64,000 nucleotides of DNA from Acidimicrobiia bacterium (GTDB lineage: Bacteria; Actinomycetota; Acidimicrobiia; UBA2766), in the NCBI GenBank assembly GCA_020850945.1, contig JADZDR010000032.1, forward strand, positions 100,784 through 164,783, given 5' to 3'. The first letter of the stretch is position 1; each line of letters opens with the position of its first letter. The notes below the pieces were generated by a model, which worked only from the letters and a program-made list of their open reading frames with translations, did no database searches and had not been told where the DNA came from. The position numbers and the translations under genes were made by a program. Below, one piece after another: positions 8,804 through 17,110 of this stretch.

Positions 8804-9469
8804 TCACAACCCCTGCAAGTCGGAGACGGAGAGCTCCGTCAGGGAGTCGACGACGATGTCGGCGGCGAGCTCGTCGTGTGTGGTGCGCACGCCGATGCAG
8901 GGAACGCCGGCACGCCTCGCCCCTTCGACGCCGGCAGGGGCGTCCTCGACAACGACACATCCTGCTGGCGGGACACCTACCCGGGCAGCCGCCGTGAGGA
9001 AGATCTCCGGGTCGGGCTTGCCGTGCGCGACGTCCTCGGCTGAGACGACGGCCGCAAATGTGGCGGCGGTTCCCGTCACGTCGAGGATCGTGTCCACGTT
9101 CGCGCGTGGCGCCGACGATGCGATGACCTGGCGCCATCCCGCTGCGTCGAGACCTGCGAGCAACTCGCCTGCGCCCGGCAGGAGGTCGATCCCGTGCGTT
9201 CGGACTGCCGCCCGGTACGCCGTCTCCTTCGCCTCGGAGATCTCGACGACGTCGCCCGGGCTCAGGTCCGGTCCCGCGATGTGCGCCAGGATCGCGTCGT
9301 TGCGCCAGCCGAACGTCTCGAGGAACTGCTCGTGCGTGACTGCAACTCCCGCCTTCCGCAGGGCCTCGTGCCACGCCTCCCAGTGCATCTCCTGGCTGTC
9401 GACGAGAGTCCCGTCGACATCCCAGAGCACTGCCCGCAGGGCGCCATCTCGCGCTGGTCCATGCGCCAT
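8804..9469 (-). CDS. HAD-superfamily sugar-phosphate phosphatase / beta-phosphoglucomutase-like
   Basis: A cytoplasmic hydrolase of about 221 residues. Motif I is VLWDVDGTLVDS with the nucleophile Asp and acid/base Asp. Motif II is VIASSAP. The Lys of motif III lies in GKPDPEIFL, and motif IV is VVVEDAPAGVEGARRAG. The cap domain is the helical type found in beta-phosphoglucomutase and phosphoglycolate phosphatase. The substrate cannot be told from sequence. The ATG at 9469 is chosen because the reverse-strand TACCGT is exactly 6 nt upstream. It is divergent from fmt, with start codons only ~55 nt apart. Confidence 0.88.
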   Translation of the reverse strand: MAHGPARDGALRAVLWDVDGTLVDSQEMHWEAWHEALRKAGVAVTHEQFLETFGWRNDAILAHIAGPDLSPGDVVEISEAKETAYRAAVRTHGIDLLPGAGELLAGLDAAGWRQVIASSAPRANVDTILDVTGTAATFAAVVSAEDVAHGKPDPEIFLTAAARVGVPPAGCVVVEDAPAGVEGARRAGVPCIGVRTTHDELAADIVVDSLTELSVSDLQGL

Positions 9470-9475
9470 GCAGGC

Positions 9476-9481
9476 ACGGTA
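9476..9481 (-). promoter_or_regulatory. -10 box of HAD gene, leaderless-type
   Basis: Reverse-strand TACCGT, 6 nt from the ATG at 9469, with no Shine-Dalgarno. Confidence 0.55.
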
Positions 9482-9493
9482 GCGAACGCGCGG

Positions 9494-9527
9494 CCAGAAT
9501 CTCGCCCATGCCAGAATCTCGCCCATG
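9494..9527 (+). repeat. Perfect tandem duplication of promoter and start codon of fmt
   Basis: The 17-nt unit CCAGAATCTCGCCCATG occurs twice without a gap (9494-9510, 9511-9527). Each unit has a -10-like CAGAAT 7 nt before its ATG. The second ATG is the fmt start. The first opens a 6-codon frame (MPESRP) whose TGA overlaps the fmt ATG as ATGA. Confidence 0.85.
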
Positions 9528-10463
9528 AAGGTCGTGTTCCTCGGCACCCCGGCGCTTGCGATCCCGGCGCTCGACAGGCTCCTCGCGTCGGAACACGACG
9601 TGGTCGCGGTCCTGACCCGGCCCGACAGGCCGGCAGGCCGGCATCGGGCGCCCAACCCCCCTCCCGTGAAGTCGCATGCGCTGGAACGAGGCATCCCCGT
9701 GTGGCAGCCGGACAAGGCACGAGAGGCCGTCGACGACATCGAGGTCGCAGGTGCCGACGTCCTCGCCGTGGTCGCCTACGGCGGTTGGCTGCCGCCACCC
9801 GTGCTCGACGTGGCTCCCCACGGCTGCGTGAACGTGCATCCGTCTCTCCTGCCACGGTGGCGGGGTGCGGCCCCGATCGAACGGGCGATCATGGCCGGCG
9901 ATCCGGTGACGGGGGTCACGACGATGCAGATCGACGAAGGCCTGGACACGGGGCCGCTCTACCTCAACGAGGTGGTCGAGATAGCCGCAGAGGAGACGGC
10001 CGGGGAGCTCGCCTTGCGCCTCGCCGAAGTCGGTGCCGGCCTCCTCGTGCGGACCCTCGACGGTGTGGCGGCCGGAGAGCTGGCCCCGTCGCCCCAGTCG
10101 GAGGTGGGCGTCACGTACGCCGAGAAGCTCACCCCTGACGAATGCGAGGTCGACTGGGCGGTTCCCGCCCTGACCGTCGACGGCCTCGTGCGTGGTGCCA
10201 ACCCGCGGCCCGGCGCCTGGACCGTCTTCGCCGGCCGGCGTGTGAAGCTCTGGAGGACACGGCTCAGCGGATGCGAAGGTGACAGCGGAGGACATCTGCC
10301 CGGGACCGTGATCGGGACCTCGCCCCTGCAGGTGGCGTGCGGTTCGGGCTGCGTGGAAATCGTCGAGCTACAACCAGAGGGACGCCGGGCGATGCTCGCG
10401 GCTGACTTCTGCCTCGGCCACGACCTCCGTGGGGCTCGCTTCGGCAGACATGGCGACACCTGA
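9525..10463 (+). CDS. fmt: Methionyl-tRNA formyltransferase
   Basis: It formylates initiator Met-tRNA with 10-formyl-THF. It has 312 residues, normal size. The N-terminal formyltransferase domain begins KVVFLGTPALAIPAL and contains the hallmark NVHPSLLPRWRGAAPI (catalytic Asn and His) and GVTTMQIDEGLDTGP. The C-terminal OB-fold domain shows GANPRPGAW. The start ATG belongs to the second copy of a duplicated 17-nt unit. rpe starts 22 nt after the stop codon. Confidence 0.95.
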   Translation: MKVVFLGTPALAIPALDRLLASEHDVVAVLTRPDRPAGRHRAPNPPPVKSHALERGIPVWQPDKAREAVDDIEVAGADVLAVVAYGGWLPPPVLDVAPHGCVNVHPSLLPRWRGAAPIERAIMAGDPVTGVTTMQIDEGLDTGPLYLNEVVEIAAEETAGELALRLAEVGAGLLVRTLDGVAAGELAPSPQSEVGVTYAEKLTPDECEVDWAVPALTVDGLVRGANPRPGAWTVFAGRRVKLWRTRLSGCEGDSGGHLPGTVIGTSPLQVACGSGCVEIVELQPEGRRAMLAADFCLGHDLRGARFGRHGDT

Positions 10464-10471
10464 GATGAAGG

Positions 10472-10477
10472 TACGCT
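10472..10477 (+). promoter_or_regulatory. -10 box of rpe, leaderless-type
   Basis: TACGCT lies 8 nt before the ATG at 10486, just after the fmt stop; no Shine-Dalgarno is visible. Confidence 0.5.
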
Positions 10478-10485
10478 TGCGGCGC

Positions 10486-11190
10486 ATGGTCAAGATCGCC
10501 CCCTCGGTCCTCTCGGCCGACTTCGCACATCTCGCTGCCGCCATCGAGGCCGTCGAGACCGAATCCGATGTCATCCACGTCGACGTGATGGACGGGCACT
10601 TCGTGCCGAACATCTCGATCGGGCCACCTGTGGTGGCGAGCCTGCGGCGGGTGACGTCCCTTCCCCTCGACTGCCACCTCATGATCTCCGACCCGGGTGC
10701 GTATCTCGACGCCTTCGCCGACGCCGGCGCCGACTCGTGCACGATCCACATAGAGGCGGTGCCCGATCCCACCGTGTTGTTCGAACGGTTCGACGCGCTC
10801 GGCCTCGGTCGCGGTCTCGCTCTCGATCCCGACACGCCCTTCGAGTGCATCGAGCCGTTCCTAGACCGCGTCGACCTCGTTCTCGTGATGACCGTCCAGC
10901 CCGGCTTCGGCGGCCAGTCCTTCCGAGAGGATGTCCTGCCCAAGGTCGAGCGGTGCGCCACATATCTGCGGGACCACGACCTGCCGGCCGAGGTGGAGGT
11001 CGACGGGGGTGTCTCGGCCACGACTGTGCGTCGTGTGGCGGATGCCGGCGCGGACATCCTCGTTGCCGGTTCCGCCGTGTTCGGTGCTTCCGAGCCGGGC
11101 AGGGTCGCAGCCGAGCTGCGCGCTCTGGCAGCGGAGGCACGTTCAGGTCGGGGTGCCCGCCGGCCGATCAAGCAGCAACGAACAGCATGA
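10486..11190 (+). CDS. rpe: Ribulose-phosphate 3-epimerase
   Basis: It interconverts ribulose 5-phosphate and xylulose 5-phosphate in the pentose phosphate pathway. About 234 residues, a TIM barrel. Signatures: IAPSVLSADFAHL, HVDVMDGHFVPNISIGPPVV (metal and catalytic Asp/His), LDCHLMI, VMTVQPGFGGQSF and EVDGGVSATT. The upstream extension from 10429 overlaps fmt and is not conserved. The start at 10486 matches family N-termini and has a -10 box 8 nt upstream. The C-terminal ~10 residues are basic and unlike the family core. Confidence 0.95.
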   Translation: MVKIAPSVLSADFAHLAAAIEAVETESDVIHVDVMDGHFVPNISIGPPVVASLRRVTSLPLDCHLMISDPGAYLDAFADAGADSCTIHIEAVPDPTVLFERFDALGLGRGLALDPDTPFECIEPFLDRVDLVLVMTVQPGFGGQSFREDVLPKVERCATYLRDHDLPAEVEVDGGVSATTVRRVADAGADILVAGSAVFGASEPGRVAAELRALAAEARSGRGARRPIKQQRTA

Positions 11191-11208
11191 TGTGGTTGAC
11201 TGGGAACC

Positions 11209-12192
11209 GTGAGTGACGAGGCGCACGGCCACGTGCAAGACGGCCTGATGCTCGATTTCGAGCGTGAGCGCGTCCTGATCGTGGACGACGACGTCGACAT
11301 CTGCCGGTACGTCCAGGTGAACCTGGTCCTCGACGGTTACCTCGTCGACATCGCCAACGACGGGGAGGAAGGCCTACGCAAGGCCGTCGATCTTCAACCC
11401 GATCTCGTGCTCCTCGACGTGATGATGCCCGGCCTCGACGGCACGGAGGTGTGTCGGCGCATGCGGGAGGATCCCCGCACCCTCAACACACCGATCATCT
11501 TCCTGACCGCCAAGTCGCAGTCCACGGACAAGATCACCGGCCTCTCGGCCGGCGCAGACGACTACATCGCGAAGCCGTTCGATCCGCCCGAGCTCACGGC
11601 ACGGGTGCGATCCGCTCTGAGACGCAACAAGGCGATGCGTGACGTCTCGCCGTTGACAGGCCTGCCCGGCAACACGTCTGTCACCGCTGAGCTCGAGCGG
11701 CGCGTCCTGGACCGGGCGACGCCGTTCGCCGTCTGCTGGTGTGATCTCGACGACTTCAAGGCGTTCAACGACCACTACGGCTTCCTGCGCGGCGACGAGG
11801 CCATCCAGCTCACCGCCCGGGTCCTCACGTCTGCCCTCGACGTGCATCCGTGGCCGCACAACATGGCCGGTCACATCGGCGGCGACGACTTCGTCCTCGT
11901 GTGCGATCCGGACCAGGTCGAGAGCCTCTGCCGCATGGCAACCGACATGTTCGACGAGAGGGTTCTCGACCTGTACGACTCCGACGACGTGGCACAGGGC
12001 TACATCGAGGTGTCGGACCGCCGTGGCGAGAGCAGCAGCTTCCCCGTGATGGGTCTGTCCATCGGTGTCGCGACTTCACTCGTGCGGTCGTTCAACTCGC
12101 GTGCCGAGTTGTCCGAAGTTGCTACAGAGATGAAGGCGTTCGCGAAAGCGGCGCCCGGCTCCGCGTACGAGATCGACCGCCGGCGGCAGTGA
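11209..12192 (+). CDS. Receiver-GGDEF domain response regulator
   Basis: 327 residues. The N-terminal receiver domain (about 20-140) has RVLIVDDDVD, phospho-acceptor Asp in LVLLDVMMPGLDG, T in FLTAK and K in IAKPFDPPEL. It is followed by a GGDEF-like domain (about 148-320) with SPLTGLPGN, WCDLDDFKAFNDHYGFLRGDEAI and a GGDDF signature in place of GGDEF. The Glu-to-Asp change may still allow diguanylate cyclase activity, or the domain may be a sensor. It is followed 37 nt later by a stand-alone receiver protein, which suggests a shared phosphorelay. Confidence 0.85.
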   Translation: MSDEAHGHVQDGLMLDFERERVLIVDDDVDICRYVQVNLVLDGYLVDIANDGEEGLRKAVDLQPDLVLLDVMMPGLDGTEVCRRMREDPRTLNTPIIFLTAKSQSTDKITGLSAGADDYIAKPFDPPELTARVRSALRRNKAMRDVSPLTGLPGNTSVTAELERRVLDRATPFAVCWCDLDDFKAFNDHYGFLRGDEAIQLTARVLTSALDVHPWPHNMAGHIGGDDFVLVCDPDQVESLCRMATDMFDERVLDLYDSDDVAQGYIEVSDRRGESSSFPVMGLSIGVATSLVRSFNSRAELSEVATEMKAFAKAAPGSAYEIDRRRQ

Positions 12193-12229
12193 CGCTTCTG
12201 CGTGGCCCGGGTGGACGAGGAGGGTTGCC

Positions 12230-12670
12230 GTGACACGCGTCATGGTCATCGATGACGACAGGGACATCCGGTTCGTGATCCGCATGAACCTCGAAGCCGA
12301 GGGTTACGACGTGATCGAGTGCGAGGACGGCTTCTCGGCGCTCGAGGCCGTGCAGACCGAGCGTCCCGACATGATCGTCTGCGACATCATGATGCCCGGC
12401 CTCGACGGGTACGGTGTGCTCGAGGAGCTGCGCAGCCGCTCGGAGACGGCCGAGATCCCCATCGTGTTCCTGTCGGCGAAGGGAACCGACACCGAGATCT
12501 GGACTGGGTGGCAGGCGGGTGCCGACTACTACCTCACGAAGCCGTTCGACCCGGAGGAGCTCCTCGCCTTCGTGCGCTACATAGAGGAGTCCCGCCTTGC
12601 CGGCACCGCACCGGCGGAGGGCGGCGGGTACGACGCGGGGCCTCAGGACTGGCAGCCCGGACACCAGTAG
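12230..12670 (+). CDS. Single-domain response regulator (receiver only)
   Basis: A CheY-like protein of 146 residues with a GTG start. Receiver landmarks: MVIDDDRDIR, phospho-acceptor Asp in MIVCDIMMPGLDGYG, FLSAKG and YYLTKPFDPEEL. The Gly-rich C-terminal tail has no output domain. The conserved Asp-Ile-Met-Met-Pro and Lys-Pro-Phe-Asp-Pro segments resemble the preceding REC-GGDEF protein, so a local duplication is possible. The last 28 nt overlap the 3' end of mutM on the other strand. Confidence 0.87.
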   Translation: MTRVMVIDDDRDIRFVIRMNLEAEGYDVIECEDGFSALEAVQTERPDMIVCDIMMPGLDGYGVLEELRSRSETAEIPIVFLSAKGTDTEIWTGWQAGADYYLTKPFDPEELLAFVRYIEESRLAGTAPAEGGGYDAGPQDWQPGHQ

Positions 12671-13443
12671 ACAGAGACGCCGCCCTGCTTCACGCGTTCC
12701 ACCGGCGTCCCGCAACGCGGGCACGGCTCCCCGTCGCGCTGGTACACGTCGAGATGCATCGTGAACCTGCCGGGATCCCCCTCGCTCGTCACGTAGAGCC
12801 CGTCGCGGGTGGTCGTTCCCCCTGCGGCCAGAGCCTCGCCGAGGACCCTGCGGATCGCCCGTGCGAGGCGGCGGCTCTCGGTGGAGTCGAGGCTGCCTGC
12901 GGGCCGGTCCGAGGCGAGGCGGGCTCGCCACAGGATCTCGTCCGCGTACATGTTGCCGATGCCGGCGAGCACGGCCTGGTTGCAGAGGGCGGCCTTGAGG
13001 CGCCCTCTGCGTGAGGCGAGGCACCGCCGCAGGTCGTCGACCCGGATCGTGTCGGCCTCGGGGCCGAGGCGGGCATCGAGGAGACCCACGTCGAGCTGCT
13101 CCCACACGAGCAGCTCGCCGAACCGGCGTTGGTCGACGAAGTCGAGACGAGTGCCGTCGTCGAAGTGGAGCGACGCCCGCGGCGGCCGTGCCGTGTCGGT
13201 GTCGAAGAGGAGCTGCCCGCTCATGCGCATGTGCAGCACGAGGTAGAGGTCCTGCATCCGGCACAGGATCCACTTGCCGCGCCGCGCCACGTCCGTGACG
13301 CGGCCACCGATGAGGGACGCGGGAGGAATGGCGGAGCGGGAGACGAGTTTCGGATCGTGGACGTCGAGGCGCACGAGTGTGCGTCCCGTGAGCCGGTCGG
13401 CGAGCCCGCGGCGCACGGTCTCCACTTCGGGCAGCTCGGGCAT
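12643..13443 (-). CDS. mutM: Formamidopyrimidine-DNA glycosylase
   Basis: A bifunctional base-excision repair glycosylase/AP lyase for oxidised purines. 266 residues. The catalytic N-terminus is PELPEVETVRRGL with Pro2 nucleophile and Glu3. Lys in ARRGKWIL is conserved. The helix-two-turn-helix is AVLAGIGNMYADEILWRA. The C-terminal zinc finger has C-x2-C (CPRCGTP) and C-x2-C (CPGCQ). Start ATG at 13443, with reverse-strand TACCGT 6 nt upstream. The 3' end overlaps the upstream receiver gene convergently. Confidence 0.95.
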   Translation of the reverse strand: MPELPEVETVRRGLADRLTGRTLVRLDVHDPKLVSRSAIPPASLIGGRVTDVARRGKWILCRMQDLYLVLHMRMSGQLLFDTDTARPPRASLHFDDGTRLDFVDQRRFGELLVWEQLDVGLLDARLGPEADTIRVDDLRRCLASRRGRLKAALCNQAVLAGIGNMYADEILWRARLASDRPAGSLDSTESRRLARAIRRVLGEALAAGGTTTRDGLYVTSEGDPGRFTMHLDVYQRDGEPCPRCGTPVERVKQGGVSVYWCPGCQS

Positions 13444-13449
13444 GGTCTC

Positions 13450-13455
13450 ACGGTA
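13450..13455 (-). promoter_or_regulatory. -10 box of mutM, leaderless-type
   Basis: Reverse-strand TACCGT, 6 nt from the ATG. It is the same hexamer and spacing as for the HAD gene at 9476. Confidence 0.55.
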
Positions 13456-13512
13456 GCCGGGAGGGCTTTCCGGCGGCTTGTGTGTACCCCGCCGGACGCG
13501 TCCTAGGATTCG

Positions 13513-15429
13513 ATGAACCCCTCGCGAGAAAGGCTTCGCAGCACAGTGCCCGACGACTCGACTGCCGTCGCAGATCCAAGATCCGATCGCCCCGCCCACA
13601 AGGTCGAGCACGTCGTCGTCAGGTTCGCGGGGGACTCCGGCGACGGGATGCAGCTCACGGGAGACCGGTTCACGCTCGCATCCGCGATCTTCGGCAACGA
13701 CCTCGTGACGTTCCCGAGCTTCCCGGCCGAGATCCGGGCGCCGGCCGGGACGCTCGCCGGTGTTTCGTCGTTCCAGGTCCACTTCAGCGATTCCGACATC
13801 CACACGCCCGGGGACAAGCCCAATGTCCTCGTTGCCATGAACCCGGCGGCACTGAGTGCCAACGTCGGTGACCTGCCACCGGGCGGCACGGTCATCGTGA
13901 ACATCGACGCCTTCGACGAGCGCAACCTCCAGAAGGCCGGGTACGAGACGAATCCGCTCGAGGACGGGTCTCTCGACGCCTACGTCGTGTACCCCGTCCC
14001 GATGACGACGATCACGGTCGAGGTCGCCAAGGAGACGGGCGCCAAACCCCGCGAGGCGGAACGGTCGAAGAACTTCTTCGCCCTCGGGCTCGTGTCGTGG
14101 ATGTACTCACGTCCACTCGAACCGACCATCCGCTGGAACGAGGAGAAGTTCGGTCGGAACAGGACCGTGGCCGACTCGAACCGGGCTGCCCTCGAGGCCG
14201 GCTGGAACTTCGGGGAGACGACGGAAGTCATTGCCGACCGCTACGAGGTCTCGCCCGCCCCTCTCGCAGCCGGGGAGTACCGCTCGATCAACGGGAACAC
14301 GGCCACGGCGTACGGCATCATCACCGCCGGGCAACTCGCGAACCTGCCCGTCTTCCTCGCCAGCTACCCGATCACGCCGGCGAGCGACATCCTTCACGAG
14401 CTCGCCCGGCACAAGAACTTCGGCGTGCGCACGATGCAGGCCGAGGACGAGATCGCCGCTGTGGGCGCCGCCCTCGGCGCCGCGTTCGGCGGCCACCTCG
14501 GCGTGACGACGACCAGCGGTCCCGGCCTCGACCTCAAGTCCGAGACGCTCGGGCTTGCAGTCCAGCTCGAGATCCCGATGCTCATCGTGGATGTGCAGCG
14601 GGGCGGTCCGTCCACGGGACTGCCGACCAAGACGGAGCAGGCCGATCTCCTCGCGGCGATGTTCGGTCGCCACGGCGAGTCCCCGATCCCGATCCTCGCA
14701 GCCCGCACACCCGGCGACTGCTTCTACGCCGCGGTCGAGGCCGCGCGCATCGCCATCGGGCACATGACGCCGGTGATCCTCCTCACCGACGGCTACCTCG
14801 CGAACGGGAGCGAGCCGTGGCTCATCCCCGACCCCGAATCGCTCGACGCGTTCCCTGCCGAGTTCGTGACCGAGCCCAACGGTGCGGACGGCCAGTACCT
14901 TCCCTACTTGCGCGACGGGCGTTACGTGCGACCATGGGCCCTGCCCGGCACACCCGGTCTCGAACACCGCATCGGCGGTATCGAGCACGAGGACGGGACG
15001 GGCAACGTGAGCTATGACCCTGCGAACCACGCCCACATGGTCGAGGTGCGCGCAGCCAAAGTCGCGAGGATCGCCGACGACATCCCGGACGCCGCCGTCG
15101 AGGGCGACCAGGACGCGGACATCCTCGTCATCGGATGGGGTTCGACGTACGGATCGATCCGGGCGGGTGTCGAGCAGGCGGCGCAGGCCGGAGCACGTGC
15201 GGCTCACGTGCACCTGCGCCACCTCAACCCGTTCCCGAAGAACCTGGGTGCGCTCCTCGGCCGGTACGACAGGGTGCTCGCACCCGAGATGAACCGGGGT
15301 CAGCTCGCCATGCTCCTGCGGAGCCGGTTCCTCGAGGACGTGCAGACGCTCTCGAAGATGGAGGGGTCGCCGTTCCTCGCCGAAGAGATCGCCGCCAAGA
15401 TCCAGGAGATTGCGGAAGCACGATCATGA
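13513..15429 (+). CDS. korA: 2-oxoglutarate:ferredoxin oxidoreductase, alpha subunit (gamma-alpha fusion)
   Basis: 638 residues. The N-terminal ~200 residues form the gamma domain (VVRFAGDSGDGMQLTGDRF, FPSFPAEIRAPAGT). The alpha domain follows (NTATAYGIITAGQL, ASYPITPASDILHEL, QAEDEIAAVGAALGAAFGG, TTTSGPGLDLKSE), with a C-terminal domain (ILVIGWGSTYGSI, HLRHLNPFP). With KorB it oxidatively decarboxylates 2-oxoglutarate to succinyl-CoA, reducing ferredoxin; mycobacterial KorAB is oxygen-tolerant. The ATG at 13513 precedes a non-conserved ~28-residue leader, so a downstream GTG near 13546 is possible. Its stop overlaps korB by 4 nt. No ferredoxin gene is adjacent. Confidence 0.93.
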   Translation: MNPSRERLRSTVPDDSTAVADPRSDRPAHKVEHVVVRFAGDSGDGMQLTGDRFTLASAIFGNDLVTFPSFPAEIRAPAGTLAGVSSFQVHFSDSDIHTPGDKPNVLVAMNPAALSANVGDLPPGGTVIVNIDAFDERNLQKAGYETNPLEDGSLDAYVVYPVPMTTITVEVAKETGAKPREAERSKNFFALGLVSWMYSRPLEPTIRWNEEKFGRNRTVADSNRAALEAGWNFGETTEVIADRYEVSPAPLAAGEYRSINGNTATAYGIITAGQLANLPVFLASYPITPASDILHELARHKNFGVRTMQAEDEIAAVGAALGAAFGGHLGVTTTSGPGLDLKSETLGLAVQLEIPMLIVDVQRGGPSTGLPTKTEQADLLAAMFGRHGESPIPILAARTPGDCFYAAVEAARIAIGHMTPVILLTDGYLANGSEPWLIPDPESLDAFPAEFVTEPNGADGQYLPYLRDGRYVRPWALPGTPGLEHRIGGIEHEDGTGNVSYDPANHAHMVEVRAAKVARIADDIPDAAVEGDQDADILVIGWGSTYGSIRAGVEQAAQAGARAAHVHLRHLNPFPKNLGALLGRYDRVLAPEMNRGQLAMLLRSRFLEDVQTLSKMEGSPFLAEEIAAKIQEIAEARS

Positions 15430-16457
15430 CAGACACGACCACCGAGAGCACGACACGCACCCGCAAGGACTTCCAGACGGACCAAGAAGTCCGTTGGTGT
15501 CCGGGCTGCGGTGACTACACGATCCTCGCGTCCGTCCAGAACTTCCTCGTCGACACCGGCGCCGATCCGGCCAAGACGGTCTTCGTGAGTGGGATCGGCT
15601 GTTCGAGCCGCTTCCCGTACTACATGAACACGTACGGGATGCACAGCATCCACGGGAGGGCACCGGCCATCGCCACGGGCCTCGCATCCGCCCGCCCGGA
15701 CCTCGACGTGTGGGTCGTGACCGGGGACGGGGATGCCCTCTCGATCGGTGGGAACCACTTCATCCATGCCCTGCGCCGCAACGTGAACCTCAAGATCCTC
15801 CTCTTCAACAACCAGATCTACGGCCTCACGAAGGGGCAGTACTCGCCGACGAGCGAGCCGGGGAAGGTGACGAAGTCGACGCCGTTCGGCTCGATCGACC
15901 AGCCCTTCAACCCGATCAGCCTCGCGCTCGGGGCCGAGGCCACCTTCGTCGCCCGCACGCTCGACATGGATCGTCCTCACACGGCTGAGATCCTTCGTGC
16001 GGCGGGAGCGCATCGCGGTGCGGTCCTCGTGGAGATCTGGCAGAACTGCAACGTGTTCAACGACAAGGCCTTCGAGCTCGTCACGGGCAAGGCGTCGCGT
16101 GACGAGAACCAGATTCGCCTCGAGCACGGCGCTCCGATCCGGTTCGGTCCCGAGAGCGAGCACGGTGTCGTGTTCACCTCACGGGGGCGAGCCGAGATCG
16201 TCGAGGTGTCCGAGGTCGGCGAGGAGGCGATCGCCGTCCACGATGCGCACAGGGACGACCCCTCTCTCGCCTTCACCCTCTCCCGGCTCTCGAACGGGCC
16301 CTACGGTCCCACACCGATCGGTGTCTTCCGCCAAGTCGAACGTCCCACGTACGACGAGCAGATGGCCCAGCAGCTCGCCGCCGCACAGAAGCGGAGTGGT
16401 CCGGGCGATCTCGCAACGCTCTACCGGACGGGAGGCACCTGGGCCGTCTCCGCCTGA
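15426..16457 (+). CDS. korB: 2-oxoglutarate:ferredoxin oxidoreductase, beta subunit
   Basis: 343 residues, the thiamine-diphosphate and iron-sulfur binding subunit partnering KorA. Seen: VRWCPGCGDYTIL, IGCSSRFPYYMNTYGMHSIHG, the TPP motif GDGDALSIGGNH continuing to NNQIYGLTKGQYSPTS, and an Asn-rich EIWQNCNVFND. The cysteines in CPGCG and IGCSS plus NCNV are candidates for the [4Fe-4S] cluster. The ATG overlaps the korA TGA (ATGA), which indicates translational coupling. Confidence 0.94.
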   Translation: MTDTTTESTTRTRKDFQTDQEVRWCPGCGDYTILASVQNFLVDTGADPAKTVFVSGIGCSSRFPYYMNTYGMHSIHGRAPAIATGLASARPDLDVWVVTGDGDALSIGGNHFIHALRRNVNLKILLFNNQIYGLTKGQYSPTSEPGKVTKSTPFGSIDQPFNPISLALGAEATFVARTLDMDRPHTAEILRAAGAHRGAVLVEIWQNCNVFNDKAFELVTGKASRDENQIRLEHGAPIRFGPESEHGVVFTSRGRAEIVEVSEVGEEAIAVHDAHRDDPSLAFTLSRLSNGPYGPTPIGVFRQVERPTYDEQMAQQLAAAQKRSGPGDLATLYRTGGTWAVSA

Positions 16458-16525
16458 TCCGCTCGCGGACCCGGGGCGTGAGGGCGGTCGCGGGTAGCGG
16501 TGATGTGGGTGGGGCATGCCGGCTG

Positions 16526-16531
16526 TAGGTT
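16526..16531 (+). promoter_or_regulatory. -10 box, leaderless-type, for the coiled-coil membrane protein
   Basis: TAGGTT lies 6 nt before the GTG at 16538; no Shine-Dalgarno. Confidence 0.5.
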
Positions 16532-16537
16532 TGCATC

Positions 16538-17110
16538 GTGAACCAGCCGATGCAGCAGCCGTACCTTCAGCCACAACAGGGGACGATGGTCCCCGGTCCG
16601 CCGCCGAGCGCGCCTTCAGGCCCTGCGACGGGCTCCACGCCGAAGACTCCGCGGAAGGGCGTGTCCGTCTGGATCGCATACGCGTGCGCCGCCGTGGGTG
16701 TTCTCGTGGGCATCTGGGGTTTCTGGCTCGCCTTCCAGTGGCAGGACAGAGCCGAACGAGCCGAAGACGAGTACAGGACCGTCGCAGGTCAACTCGGCCT
16801 GAGCGAGTCGGACAATCAGGAGCTCGTCGAGTCGCAGCAGAAGCTCGCGGCCGAGAAGGCTGCCATAGAGGACGAGAGGGTCGCGCTCGAGACCGAGAAG
16901 GAACAGCTCGAGGAACAGGGCAGAGAGCTCTCCGAGACACTCGACCTCGTGGCCCAGGTGGCACGCAAGTACAACGAGTGCTCGGTCGGATACTCCAAGG
17001 TGATCGAAGACCTCGCCGCCGACACGGTCACGGACGCGACTGTGCAGACGGCAAACGCCGCTGATGCCGCGTGCACGGAGGCTGCGAGGCTCGCGAGCCG
17101 CCTGCGGTGA
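16538..17110 (+). CDS. Single-pass membrane protein with cytoplasmic-type coiled coil
   Basis: I do not recognise a family. 190 residues. A Pro/Gln/Gly-rich N-terminal ~40 residues is followed by one membrane segment at about 43-65 (VWIAYACAAVGVLVGIWGFW). A long Glu/Lys/Gln-rich heptad region of about 70-130 is probably a coiled coil, and an Ala-rich tail ends the protein. It has a GTG start with a -10 box 6 nt upstream. The stop overlaps the GTG of the protease gene by 3 nt, so the two are likely co-translated and may act together at the membrane. Confidence 0.75.
   Translation: MNQPMQQPYLQPQQGTMVPGPPPSAPSGPATGSTPKTPRKGVSVWIAYACAAVGVLVGIWGFWLAFQWQDRAERAEDEYRTVAGQLGLSESDNQELVESQQKLAAEKAAIEDERVALETEKEQLEEQGRELSETLDLVAQVARKYNECSVGYSKVIEDLAADTVTDATVQTANAADAACTEAARLASRLR

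Noticed and set aside
12643..12670. The 28-nt convergent overlap of mutM and a receiver gene as an antisense control region
   Set aside because: Short convergent overlaps are common in compact genomes and nothing else supports regulation.
13500..13515. TAGGAT as a leaderless -10 for korA
   Set aside because: It is only 3 nt from the ATG at 13513, unlike the 6-8 nt seen elsewhere; the korA start itself is uncertain.
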